The position numbers and the translations under genes are program-made. A stretch of DNA of 64,000 bases. It comes from Anaeromyces robustus (lineage: Eukaryota > Neocallimastigomycota > Neocallimastigomycetes > Neocallimastigales > Neocallimastigaceae). The stretch lies in assembly GCA_002104895.1 (NCBI GenBank), contig MCFG01000322.1, positions 1 through 64,000 of the forward strand, read 5' to 3'. Below are positions 48,212-58,120 of the stretch, piece after piece. Numbering within the stretch: position 1 is the first letter of the stretch; the number at the start of each line of letters is the position of its first letter. Below the pieces are notes generated by a model. It saw only the letters and a list, made by a program, of their open reading frames with translations, was not told the origin of the DNA and ran no database searches.

Positions 48212-48849
48212 TGTAAAGGATTGTTAAAAAATAGATTACAACAACAATTTAAAAACACTAACACGAAAATTAAAAAAAATATTCTAATAAAAATATATTT
48301 TGTTAAAATATATGTTTTATTAATTTTCTGAAAATTAAAAAATTTAAAATAATAACAATTACACCTTTCAAAATTTAAGAAATTTTGAAGTATTTTTATA
48401 TTTTTTTTATAATTATATTTATTATATATTATACTAATTTATTTATATTTAATTTCTATTTATTTACGGACTATCTAACTAACTAAACTTTATTATTTAA
48501 TAAATTTATTTATTATTTCTAAAAATGGAAATTTTAAATTAACTATTTAAACTAAGACTAAATAATTTCAATTGAGTTCATTTATTATTTATTTATTATT
48601 CTAATATTAATAATATATTTTATTATATATTTTAAATTTAAAAACAATGAAAAATTTTATAAATTAAAAGTGAAAAAATTAATATTTCACAAAATAAATT
48701 AATAATTTATTTTGTTTTGAACTTTATTTAATTGATTTAAATTATTGTTTCACAATAATTTTACAGAAATATTTTTTGTAATTCAGTTACTTGAAAAGTG
48801 GCTGAATTTAAAATTAAAGATATTATAATGTGGCGTATAATATCTTTAC
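48212..48849 (-). repeat. 3' LTR of the chromovirus
   Basis: 638 bp, TGTAAAG...CCTTTACA on the minus strand, nearly identical to 54,073-54,712. Confidence 0.93.
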
Positions 48850-48882
48850 AATCTCTCTCCTTAAAGTCGAGCTCCTGCGAGA

Positions 48883-51800
48883 TTACAATTTTCTTGGTTC
48901 AATGTTAATAAAAACAGGTCGAGGCTTATGTCTAATATAATAGTCATTATTAAAGTCATCCTCTTCAGAACTCTTACCTTTTCTAGATCTTTTAAGGTAT
49001 TGTTGAATCAATTGCTTGTCTGTTACTTGGTCTTCTTTGATCCACGATTGATCTACTGGATCGTTACCTTTCCAGGACATAAGATAATAAGTTTCACCTT
49101 TATAGGTTTTCATATCGATTATCTTATCCGGACTTTTATCGATTGAGTCAACAGTTAGATGTGTATTTCTTCTAGGTCTCAAAGATCTACCTTTAAATTC
49201 ATTTTCGTGATATGGTTCTAAAAGAGAAACATGAAAGACAGGATGACAACGCATATCACTAGGAAGATCTAATTCGAAAGCGAGAGGACTAACTTTTTTA
49301 GTAATAGTAAAAGGACCCATCATTTGATCTGCTAATTTTTTCTTGCTATTTTTTATATTGAGACCTTTGTATAACCACACTTGTTGACCCACTTCAAAAC
49401 TAGGAGCATTCAATCTTCTTTTGTCTGCATACTTTTTATAGGTTTTCTTAGCATTATTCAAGTTTTCTTTAAGGAGTTTAATATTATTTTCAATATCAAT
49501 GACTCTTTTTTCAGCGCTATTTGGATTATCAAAGGATGGAATTTCTGGAGAGAATTTAGGATTAAATCCATAATTGGAAAAGAAAGGTGATTGTTTAGTA
49601 GATTGGTGGATAGTATTATTATAAGAAAATTCAGCAAAAGGTAAAATATCCACCCAATTATTTTGTCTTTCGTTAATAAAGCATCGAAGATATTGTTCCA
49701 AGATTCCATTCACCCTCTCCGTTTGACCGTCAGTATGAGGATGATTAGCAGTGGAAAGAGAATGATTAATATCAAGTAATTTACACATTCTATTCCAAAA
49801 TTCAGAAGTAAATTGGGAGCCTCTATCAGAAATAATGGAATCTGGAAAACCATGAAGACGGAATATATTGTTAATGAATGAATCAGCTGCGATTGAAGCA
49901 GTAGGCAGACAACGTAAAGGAATAAAATGAGCCATCTTAGTTAACCTATCGACTACAACCATAATAGTAGTCATTTCTCTTGATTTAGGAAGTTCAACTA
50001 TGAAGTCCATTGAAATTTCCTTCCAAGGTCTTTCTGGAGTGGACAATGGGGAGAGTAATCCATAAGGTTTATGTTTTGGAACTTTTGACTTGCAACAAAT
50101 AAAACAAGACTTAATAAATTTTTTAATATCTTTTCTCATTTTAGGCCACCAAAAATTTCTAGAGATTAATTCGAATGTTTTCAAAACACCAAAATGGCCT
50201 GCTGTTATCGAATCATGATGAATTTCAAGAATTTTGCCACGAAGATTATACGGAACGTAAATGAGATTATTAAATAACAAGAAACCATCTCCGTCTAATT
50301 TTAAACAATCCATCTTTTTAAAGGGAGCATTCCCGTTCCTTCCTTCTAATATGAATTCTCTAGCTTTATTATAAAATTCGTCTGATTTTAAGTTTTTAAG
50401 TATAGAACTGACAATAGTTTTATCTTCAATGTTGCAAACACGAATAACACAACAAGAAGTAATTCTGTAAACATTAAAAAGATGATCACTTCTACGAGAT
50501 AAAATATCGGGTTTACCTGATTTCTTTCCTGCACGATAAATAAGTTCGAAATCAAATCGTGACAAGAATTCATTCCATCTAATTTGTCTTTGCGAAAGCA
50601 TCTCAGGTTTTCTTGGGAATGTGAGATTTTTGTGATCAGTATAAATAATAAACCGTTGTCGAGCGCCTTCTAAGTAATGACGCCATTCTTCTAAAGCAGT
50701 CTTGATAGCAAGTAATTCTTTATCATAAATTGGGTAGTTTCTTTGAGCTTGATTGAGGCTTTTCGAAAGAAATGCAATGGGATGTAACTTTCCATCGAAT
50801 TCTTGAGAAAGAATTGCTCCAACAGCGAAATTACTTGCATCGGTTTCAACAATGAATTGTTGATTACTATCAGGGTGTTTTAAAATTGGAGCAGAGGTAA
50901 AGAGATTTTTTAAAGTATCAAAAGCATTTTGTTGTTCATCACTCCAATTATAAGGAACATTTTTTCTTGTAAGTTTGTGTAATGGATTAGCAATTTTTGC
51001 AAAGTCTTTAATAAAAATACGGTAGTAATTGCATAATCCAATAAATGATTGTATCTCTTTGACATTTTTTGGAACAGGCCAATCTAAAACTGCTTTTACC
51101 TTTTCTTTATCCATTTCTAAACCACGTCTAGAAATTACATATCCAAGAAAGGTTGTTTCTTCTACATCAAATTCACACTTTTCCAAGTTTAAGTATAAAT
51201 TATTTTCTAACAATTTAATTAATACCTTTGTTACATGAGTATGATGTTCTTTAATATTCTTAGAGTATATGAGGATATCATCAATATAAGAGATTACGAA
51301 TTCATCAAGATAATCACTTAAAACATCATTTATAAAATGTTGAAATGTAGCTGGAGCATTTTTTAACCCGAAAGGCATTACTAAATATTCATAATGACCA
51401 TAACGAGTACGAAATGCAGTTTTGAATTCATCTCCTTCTTTGATTCTTACTAAATTATATGCAGATTTTAAGTCTAATTTAGTAAATATTTTGGCTCCTT
51501 TGACTCTATCTAATAAGTCACTGATTAAAGGAAGAGGATATGAATTGCGGATGGTCATTTCATTAAGTTTTCTATAATCAACACACAAACGTAAAGAACC
51601 ATCCTTTTTTTTAACGAAAAGAATAGGTGCTCCAGCAGGAGAAGTAGATTTTCTAATAAACCCTTTTTCTAAATTCTCTTTTAAATATCTTTTTAATTCC
51701 TCTCTTTCAATTTCATTTAAAGAATATAGTGGTCCGTAAAACAAACTACTATTTTCTTTTAATTTTATTTCACAATCGTAATCACGATGTGGAGGCAATT

Positions 51801-53673
51801 TCTTACAATTTTGTTCATTAAACACATCAATAAAATCAATATATTGTGATGGTACAGTGACCATTTTTTCATCTTTATTTATAATATTTAATTTTTTAAT
51901 AACTCTACATGCATAAGATATTTTACTTTCTTTTTTAATACATGAATTTTCATTACAAGAATCATTATTACATTTATTTTTATCTTTTTTATTACTAAAA
52001 TCGTTATTATTACTATCACTAATTTCTTCACTAATTTTACTATCACTAATACTATCATTAATGCTATCAATATCACTAGTACTATCGCTATTACTATCAA
52101 ACATAAAACTATCATTAACATCACTTTCATAGTCAACATCACTATCATTGATTGTACGAACTAATCTTCCTTTGAAATATTCTTCTCTCTCTTCTTCGTC
52201 TTCAATAGACCAGTTAGCTTTTGAAATAGAGGGTTCTTCCTTAAACGTCTTCTTAACCTCATTCCTCTCACCTTCATCTTCAGCAGGTTCTTTTCCTTTT
52301 CTTGATATAATTTTGATAACTGGTTTCTTTTCTTTCTTTGAGTTTCTTTTTCTCTTTCCATAATTGCAGAAACGTGCACAGAAACCAGAACTGAAAGCTA
52401 ATTTCTTATTGTCGTGGTAGTTTGAGGGGCAGTGCTTTTCGATCCAAGGTAAACCTAAAATGATATCGACATCAGGGATTCGAAGGACATAAAATTTAAT
52501 AAGTTCATAGTGGTTTCTTTTTCTTAAAATACATTTTTCTGTTTCTTTTTTAACCTTGGAAATTCCATAGCCTAACCCAGACACTCCAAAAGGTTCCTTT
52601 ATTTGATTTATATTAATACCGATTAATTTAGCAAATTCTGGGTGAATAAAATTAAGGTCTGCCCCAGAATCAATGAGTACCCTAGCTTTGTGTTCGTTCA
52701 CCTCATTAGTACTAATATAAAAGTCAATCACGTTATTCCTTTCTTCTTCTACAGTAGCCTTTTTTAAGTTTGATTTATGTAAACCCACGGTAGCACCAGG
52801 TTCAATTCCTTTCTCGCGTAAGGTTCTCTTAATTATTTTCATTTGTTTCGGTCTTTTCTTATTCGGGCAGTTGAACCTCATGTGTCCTTTTTGTTTACAG
52901 TAGAAACAAACTCCTTTCTTCCTTTCTTCTTCAAAAGTTTTAGTCTCTTCTCTGTATGGATTTTTATACGGCTGATAATACTGGGAGGTCCTTGGATTTT
53001 TTCTTATTCGATACAGGTCAATGTCCATAGGATCATTACCTGTTTGATGTTGATAATACGTTTCCAACGTATCATTTCTTTTAATCAAATTTTCGACTGT
53101 TACAACAGTTCTAAACAGTCTTTCTAGGGAATTGGGATTTGGATCTACTACAGCAATCTTTTCCCTCAATTGCTGTTTTAAACCTCTAATAAACATATGA
53201 ATTTTAGCGCTTTCATTAAAATTTGAGCTCTGACCGATTCTCTGAAATTCGGTTATATACTCAAAAACATATCCGAAGCGCTTTTGTCTGAGGTTGCATA
53301 ATCTCTCATTCGCTACCACTGCTTCTGTAGTGTAGTCTCCGAAATTTGATCGGAGTTCCCTAACAAATTCATGGTAGTCGTTAAGCAATGGGCTGTTGTT
53401 TCTTCTTAACACTGAGGCCCATTCTAAAGCTTTTCCAAACATATACGACATGAGGAATCTGATTTTATTTTCATCTTCCCTGAACCGTTCTGGATTGGAT
53501 TCCATTGTTAATTCTGCTCGAGTTAGGAATCCATCTAAATCTCCGTGCTTCCCTGTGAAAATAGGGGGTTCGTTTACTAATTTGAAATGTTGATTGTGTT
53601 GTTCTCCCATATTGCTTCGTTCTTCTAATGAGAGATTCTCCAAAATACTATTAATAATAATTAAGTCTGACAC
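48883..53673 (-). CDS. Chromovirus gag-pol polyprotein, 1,596 aa
   Basis: Parts in order: gag, CCHC knuckle (CFYCKQKGHMRFNC), retropepsin (VLIDSGADLNFIHPEF), an acidic S/D/N-rich spacer, reverse transcriptase (box YIDDILIYSKN), RNase H (ETDASNFAVGAILSQ), integrase with zinc finger (HHDSITAGHFG ... CFICCKSK) and rve core, and a C-terminal chromodomain-like segment (YYLMSWKGNDPVDQSWIKE). Gag and pol share one frame, as in several chromovirus lineages. The polyprotein looks whole. Confidence 0.93.
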   Translation of the reverse strand: MSDLIIINSILENLSLEERSNMGEQHNQHFKLVNEPPIFTGKHGDLDGFLTRAELTMESNPERFREDENKIRFLMSYMFGKALEWASVLRRNNSPLLNDYHEFVRELRSNFGDYTTEAVVANERLCNLRQKRFGYVFEYITEFQRIGQSSNFNESAKIHMFIRGLKQQLREKIAVVDPNPNSLERLFRTVVTVENLIKRNDTLETYYQHQTGNDPMDIDLYRIRKNPRTSQYYQPYKNPYREETKTFEEERKKGVCFYCKQKGHMRFNCPNKKRPKQMKIIKRTLREKGIEPGATVGLHKSNLKKATVEEERNNVIDFYISTNEVNEHKARVLIDSGADLNFIHPEFAKLIGININQIKEPFGVSGLGYGISKVKKETEKCILRKRNHYELIKFYVLRIPDVDIILGLPWIEKHCPSNYHDNKKLAFSSGFCARFCNYGKRKRNSKKEKKPVIKIISRKGKEPAEDEGERNEVKKTFKEEPSISKANWSIEDEEEREEYFKGRLVRTINDSDVDYESDVNDSFMFDSNSDSTSDIDSINDSISDSKISEEISDSNNNDFSNKKDKNKCNNDSCNENSCIKKESKISYACRVIKKLNIINKDEKMVTVPSQYIDFIDVFNEQNCKKLPPHRDYDCEIKLKENSSLFYGPLYSLNEIEREELKRYLKENLEKGFIRKSTSPAGAPILFVKKKDGSLRLCVDYRKLNEMTIRNSYPLPLISDLLDRVKGAKIFTKLDLKSAYNLVRIKEGDEFKTAFRTRYGHYEYLVMPFGLKNAPATFQHFINDVLSDYLDEFVISYIDDILIYSKNIKEHHTHVTKVLIKLLENNLYLNLEKCEFDVEETTFLGYVISRRGLEMDKEKVKAVLDWPVPKNVKEIQSFIGLCNYYRIFIKDFAKIANPLHKLTRKNVPYNWSDEQQNAFDTLKNLFTSAPILKHPDSNQQFIVETDASNFAVGAILSQEFDGKLHPIAFLSKSLNQAQRNYPIYDKELLAIKTALEEWRHYLEGARQRFIIYTDHKNLTFPRKPEMLSQRQIRWNEFLSRFDFELIYRAGKKSGKPDILSRRSDHLFNVYRITSCCVIRVCNIEDKTIVSSILKNLKSDEFYNKAREFILEGRNGNAPFKKMDCLKLDGDGFLLFNNLIYVPYNLRGKILEIHHDSITAGHFGVLKTFELISRNFWWPKMRKDIKKFIKSCFICCKSKVPKHKPYGLLSPLSTPERPWKEISMDFIVELPKSREMTTIMVVVDRLTKMAHFIPLRCLPTASIAADSFINNIFRLHGFPDSIISDRGSQFTSEFWNRMCKLLDINHSLSTANHPHTDGQTERVNGILEQYLRCFINERQNNWVDILPFAEFSYNNTIHQSTKQSPFFSNYGFNPKFSPEIPSFDNPNSAEKRVIDIENNIKLLKENLNNAKKTYKKYADKRRLNAPSFEVGQQVWLYKGLNIKNSKKKLADQMMGPFTITKKVSPLAFELDLPSDMRCHPVFHVSLLEPYHENEFKGRSLRPRRNTHLTVDSIDKSPDKIIDMKTYKGETYYLMSWKGNDPVDQSWIKEDQVTDKQLIQQYLKRSRKGKSSEEDDFNNDYYIRHKPRPVFINIEPRKL

Positions 53674-53786
53674 TTTGTATGAATTGACTTAACTAACTTA
53701 TTTATTATATTTTATGAAAAGTCGACCAGGACGCTATCCCGATTGCAATGGGTGTCGGTCGAGTTTTCTTAAATAATAAATAAATA

Positions 53787-53790
53787 AAAA

Positions 53791-53838
<48 letters not shown>

Positions 53839-54025
53839 GTCTTCCAAACCACGTACTTTTACTAGTAGCAAGGCAGTTTCTTGAACAAGTTATATTCTAA
53901 CTGGCAGCTTCTGGACTGGTAGCTTTCTAACTGGTAGTTTTCTAACTGGTAGTTTTCTAACTGGTAGTTTTCTAACTGGTAGTTTTCTAACTGGTAGTAT
54001 TCTAACTAGTAGCTTCTGGACTGGT
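53787..54025. repeat. Poly-T run and 15-bp leader minisatellite of the chromovirus
   Basis: About 53,787-53,835 is nearly pure T. About 53,894-54,025 holds eight to nine units of TTTCTAACTGGTAGT (+ strand), matching in place and period the array at 28,424-28,580. Confidence 0.85.
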
Positions 54026-54072
54026 TGTTGTAACGTATTTTTTTTTTTTTTAAAATCAAAGGTAATTGTTAT

Positions 54073-54712
54073 TGTAAAGGATTGTTAAAAAATAGATTAC
54101 AACAACAATTTAAAAACACTAACACGAAAATTAAAAAAAATATTCTAATAAAAATATATTTTGTTAAAATATATGTTTTATTAATTTTCTGAAAATTAAA
54201 AAATTTAAAATAATAACAATTACACCTTTCAAAATTTAAGAAATTTTGAAGTATTTTTATATTTTTTTTTATAATTATATTTATTATATATTATACTAAT
54301 TTATTTATATTTAATTTCTATTTATTTACGGACTATCTAACTAACTAAACTTTATTATTTAATAAATTTATTTATTATTTCTAAAAATGGAAATTTTAAA
54401 TTAACTATTTAAACTAAGACTAAATAATTTCAATTGAGTTCATTTATTATTTATTTATTATTCTAATATTAATAATATATTTTATTATATATTTTAAATT
54501 TAAAAACAATGAAAAATTTTATAAATTAAAAGTGAAAAAATTAATATTTCACAAAATAAATTAATAATTTATTTTGTTTTGAACTTTATTTAATTGATTT
54601 AAATTATTGTTTCACAATAATTTTACAGAAATATTTTTTGTAATTCAGTTACTTGAAAAGTGGCTGAATTTAAAATTAAAGATATTATAATGTGGCGTAT
54701 AATATCTTTACA
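54073..54712 (-). repeat. 5' LTR of the chromovirus
   Basis: 640 bp. Its outer end (54,712) abuts the CRESS-type fossil directly. Confidence 0.93.
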
Positions 54713-54779
54713 CAGACCCAGAATATGCAGGATATTTGAAAATACCGTTTAATCAATGTAAGAAAAGGTACGATTGGTT

Positions 54780-55117
54780 TTGCACCGGCTAGTAATATAT
54801 TTATAGTAAGTTTTTATAAAATAAAGACTCGTCAAACAAACCAAGTTGGTTATATAATAGGTGCTGTTTATGTTAAAAGAAGACCTAGTACATACACAGT
54901 ACATAACGATAGATATATATATTTTTTACCTACTAGTGATTATTTAAATGTTGGCGGTGTTAACAATGAATTAATATCTAGAATTGTATTAAATAAAGAC
55001 GGACACAACGCGAAAACTGGTGCATATTATTATAATTATTTTTCAGCCCCATTTTTAGATTCTCTTGATATTAATGATATTCCTTATGAAGACAAAGATA
55101 TCGGTATTACTGTTTAA
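54780..55117 (+). CDS. Upstream + strand segment of the CRESS-like fossil
   Basis: Open stretch with GFAPASNIFIVSFYK, GYIIGAVYVKRRPSTYTVHN and YFSAPFLDSLDINDIPYED. I do not recognise the family. Position opposite the Rep gene would suit a structural protein, but this is inference only. Confidence 0.45.
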
Positions 55118-55162
55118 TAACCCCTCTATTTTGTTTATATATATACTAACTTGCCTTTATAA

Positions 55163-56341
55163 TTAGATAGATCTTCCACAGAAAATGAGACAATTCCTGT
55201 TAATCCTGATATACAAAAAGCTTTAACTGTTTATAACGCGTTACCTGTTTCAGAATCAATTACGTTATCAGATGTATTAGTACCTAGATTGAATATGGAA
55301 ATAAATCCATTGGTTTTACAAGTATTTGATGGTTTAGAAGATAAAGTTGTTTCTTCTGTGGATTTAAATGATATTAAAGTATTAGATATTATGACATTAC
55401 CTACTGTAGTCACCAATAATGGAGAAGCTGTTGTAGATTTTGTAGAAATGTTCGGAGCGCCTTTATCAAGGTTTAAATTTAACGTTAATGTTCCAACTTC
55501 TTCCTCTTTACAGTTAGAAAATAAAAATTTAACAATTACTTCAAATGGTACACAAACAATTATTCCTAGTACAGGTTATGACGCTTTGGCTAGTGTAGCA
55601 TTAACAACTAATGTATCGCCCAATTTAGAAGATGTTATTTATGTGCGAAACGAGGATATTATAAATAAAGATGCCCCAATTCAAATCACTCCAAGTAGTG
55701 GTTATGATGGGCTTAGTAGAGTACAAGTTAACCCAGTTAAATTAGAATCTTATGCACAAAGAACAATTACTACCAACGGAACACATACTTTGTCTCCAGA
55801 TACTCTAGGTGGTTTAAAGCTCGGATTTTTAGGTGATGTAACTGTAGACGTAAATGTTACACCAACTATGAATTTAGAAACGAAACAATTGTCTATAAGA
55901 AATAACGGCTCAATGACTATAGTTCCGGATACAGGATACGATGGAATTAGTTCTGTACAACTTGGTATAAGTGTACTACCAAATTTAACGAATGTTTCAA
56001 GGACTTATACCACTAATGGTACTTATACTATACAATTAGATACGACTCAGTATGATGGAATTGACACTGCTACAGTAAATGTGAATGTTCCACAGACTGG
56101 TTTAAATACTACATTAAGCAGATTTGGAGCGAGGAATAACTCTTTATCAATTTATACAGAAAATGATTTAAATAAACACATTTCAAATTTTAATGTTTCT
56201 ATTAGTGCTGATGGGGGTTATATACTCGTAAAACCACCTGTTGGAGCATATAGTTTTTATGAAATTATTTATTATGTTAATATTTCAAGTTACACTTATG
56301 AATTTGAAGTGACAAATTTCATGTTCATTTTCGTTTATTAA
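55163..56341 (+). CDS. Protein with repeated NGT..SGYDGL..V units, phage-tail-like
   Basis: About 390 aa open. Contains at least four units of the pattern ITSNGTQTIIPSTGYDALASV, such as ITPSSGYDGLSRVQV, IVPDTGYDGISSVQL and TTNGTYTIQLDTTQYDGIDT, spaced about 45-55 residues apart. The NGTYT..xGYDGxxxVxVxV pattern is well known from tail and fibre proteins of phages and prophages of gut Firmicutes (established). Its presence facing a Rep helicase in a fungal-like genome is unusual. No signal peptide seen. Confidence 0.6.
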   Translation, partial: LDRSSTENETIPVNPDIQKALTVYNALPVSESITLSDVLVPRLNMEINPLVLQVFDGLEDKVVSSVDLNDIKVLDIMTLPTVVTNNGEAVVDFVEMFGAPLSRFKFNVNVPTSSSLQLENKNLTITSNGTQTIIPSTGYDALASVALTTNVSPNLEDVIYVRNEDIINKDAPIQITPSSGYDGLSRVQVNPVKLESYAQRTITTNGTHTLSPDTLGGLKLGFLGDVTVDVNVTPTMNLETKQLSIRNNGSMTIVPDTGYDGISSVQLGISVLPNLTNVSRTYTTNGTYTIQLDTTQYDGIDTATVNVNVPQTGLNTTLSRFGARNNSLSIYTENDLNKHISNFNVSISADGGYILVKPPVGAYSFYEIIYYVNISSYTYEFEVTNFMFIFVY

Positions 56342-57352
56342 TTGTCCTACATTAGCCATTTGTGTTATTATATCAGTTAAACTATAATCTTTTTGTTTTT
56401 GATCTTCGAAAATTTCATTTTTACCAAGTTTAAGTGATGAAATAAATTTATATGCTTCATTTAGGTTAGATACAGTTAGTCTATGTTTAGTATTTATAAG
56501 TTCAAGTTCAGCAATTCTATTGTTTTGTATATGTATTAATTGTTTTAATCCTTTAATAATACTTTTATATAAAGTATAATCTTCCCAATATTTACTATTA
56601 TTAAAGTCATAATGCATAGTACAATAATTAATAGAAATAACACTTTCAGAAGTTGTAGAGATTGTTTCTAAAAAGTAGTCTTCGTCTTTTTGTTGAAAAT
56701 CTTCGTAATAAGCGAAACTCTTGTTAGTTTCTAGGGAGTTATTATGATTTCTTTCATCGATGATAGATAACAATTTCATTCTTCTTTCTTTCTTTTGGTT
56801 TTCGCGGTCAGCTTTTACAATAGAATGAGTTGAAAAATATTTTTTTAGTCTGTCTTCTCTTGGCCATTCAAAAAAGTTTCCCAATTTGGTTAATTCAACT
56901 GTAAATAATCTTCTATGTAAAGGTTCATAGTTTTCAGTGACCAGTTCACCGTTTTCTTTTGTACACAATTTTTTTAAAGAATAATTACTTGTCATAATAA
57001 CCCAGAATGGTCTAATTTTGTTTATAGTAGCGCCCTTAACTTCAACTGGAAAAGGGTATTGATCACAAAGTTGTTTTAAAAGATTACCGGAATGACAAAC
57101 CCATTGTGGTTCCAATTCTTCGATAACTACTATTTTTTCACCCTTGTAGCTATCCCACCATTTGTTAGATTTTTTATTGTATACTTCAAGTTTTTGATAT
57201 TCTAGATTATTTTGTCCACAATAGATAAACCAAAATTGTTGTAAGTGGTAGATAATGTCTTCAATACAATGAGACTTACCAGTACCAGTAGGACCCCAAA
57301 TAAGAATAAAGAAATCGCGAAAAAAGTTGCCATATTTATTGTTTAGAAGCAT
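56285..57352 (-). CDS. Superfamily 3 helicase of CRESS Rep type, N-terminal part absent
   Basis: 355 aa. Walker A GPTGTGKS at about residue 20, the aromatic spacer KWWDSYKGEK, Walker B IVVIEEL, and motif C with VIMTSNYSLKKL (Asn after TS). This is the motif order of the Rep helicase of circular ssDNA viruses and related plasmids. A C-terminal extension with a coiled-coil-like stretch (about 255-320) is unusual for the family. The endonuclease half that normally precedes the helicase is not found between 57,352 and the LTR edge. Confidence 0.75.
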   Translation of the reverse strand: MLLNNKYGNFFRDFFILIWGPTGTGKSHCIEDIIYHLQQFWFIYCGQNNLEYQKLEVYNKKSNKWWDSYKGEKIVVIEELEPQWVCHSGNLLKQLCDQYPFPVEVKGATINKIRPFWVIMTSNYSLKKLCTKENGELVTENYEPLHRRLFTVELTKLGNFFEWPREDRLKKYFSTHSIVKADRENQKKERRMKLLSIIDERNHNNSLETNKSFAYYEDFQQKDEDYFLETISTTSESVISINYCTMHYDFNNSKYWEDYTLYKSIIKGLKQLIHIQNNRIAELELINTKHRLTVSNLNEAYKFISSLKLGKNEIFEDQKQKDYSLTDIITQMANVGQLINENEHEICHFKFISVT

Positions 57353-57406
57353 ATTTTCAGTTATTAAATTTTCAACATGTATTTTTTTTAATTTTGTATC
57401 AAATTT

Positions 57407-57798
57407 AAAAAATATTTTAACTAAAAGTTTTACACCTATTTATACTTTTTGCGGAAAAATAGTTTTAAAAATAAAAGTTCATAAAAAATAATAAAAATTG
57501 CTAGAAACTAAGATATTTTGTTATAAAATGAATCTCATAGAAAAATAAAGAAATATTATATAATTTTTTCTTAAAGTTTCTAATTTCATTCCATGTAATT
57601 CTATAAAGAAATACAGAAATAAAATACAGAAACAAATACAGAATAAAATACAGAAATTTATAATAAATAAATTTAAAATAAAATTTTTATAAAATTTGGA
57701 ACAAGGTGTGAGTCGAACCCAGAGTGTTCGCCCAGATGGTCATAGTTACTAACCACTAGACCATGGTTACTATTTTACTGATTGAGAGATTCGTTACA
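57407..57798 (-). repeat. Partial 3' LTR of the second gag-only element
   Basis: Matches the LTR at 32,249-32,962 over its inner 390 bp, including the tRNA-like block. The outer 320 bp or so are missing at the junction with the CRESS-like fossil. Confidence 0.85.
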
Positions 57799-58120
57799 TG
57801 GTCCTCCTTCAGGATTCGGATACCAGACGAATCTTAAAACTAAACTATACTAAGAAAAATTTTAACTAAATTTTTAAACTATACTAAAACTATACTATAT
57901 AGGTGTAAAAATAATATAATTTGATATTAATAAAAATACATGAATATTAATAAAATACATGAATATTAATAAAGTTTACATGGTATTAATAATAATAATA
58001 AGCTAAACTAAACTAAACTAAACTAAGATTTAAACTAATAATAATACTAAGTTTGATATTAATAAAAATATTGATAGAATAAGATTAATAGTTGAGATTC
58101 ATTATTTAAGTTTTTCTTTT

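Larger units (their letters stand above)
48212..54712 (-). mobile_element. Ty3/gypsy chromovirus, looks whole
   Basis: LTRs at 48,212-48,849 and 54,073-54,712, nearly identical (638 and 640 bp), so it is young. One long gag-pol frame (48,883-53,673) with all usual parts and no break that I can see. The leader has a 15-bp minisatellite and a hairpin-like block. The outer flanks do not match (TAAAA left, CAGAC right), so there is no target duplication; rearrangement after insertion is inferred. Confidence 0.93.
54713..57406. mobile_element. CRESS-DNA-virus-like fossil: Rep helicase plus phage-tail-like repeat protein
   Basis: Base composition is distinctly less A/T-biased than the neighbourhood. 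Two convergent genes meet and overlap at 56,285-56,341: a + strand protein region (about 54,780-56,341, in two reading segments) and a minus-strand SF3 helicase (56,285-57,352). Both outer ends are cut: the left end abuts a chromovirus LTR at 54,712, the right end abuts a partial LTR at 57,407. The ambisense layout with a Rep-type helicase is that of circular Rep-encoding ssDNA viruses and plasmids (established). The nuclease half of Rep is not seen in the window. Truncated at both sides, otherwise only one or two breaks, so not very old. Confidence 0.6.

Noticed and set aside
51888-52379. Open frames opposite and within the acidic spacer of chromovirus gag-pol
   Set aside because: Out-of-frame readings of the S/D/N-rich spacer inside an intact polyprotein.
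53500-53640. CRISPR-like arrays among the short tandem repeats (also 28,424, 53,894 and 44,828)
   Set aside because: The repeats are contiguous without unique spacers, and the genome is eukaryotic in every other respect.
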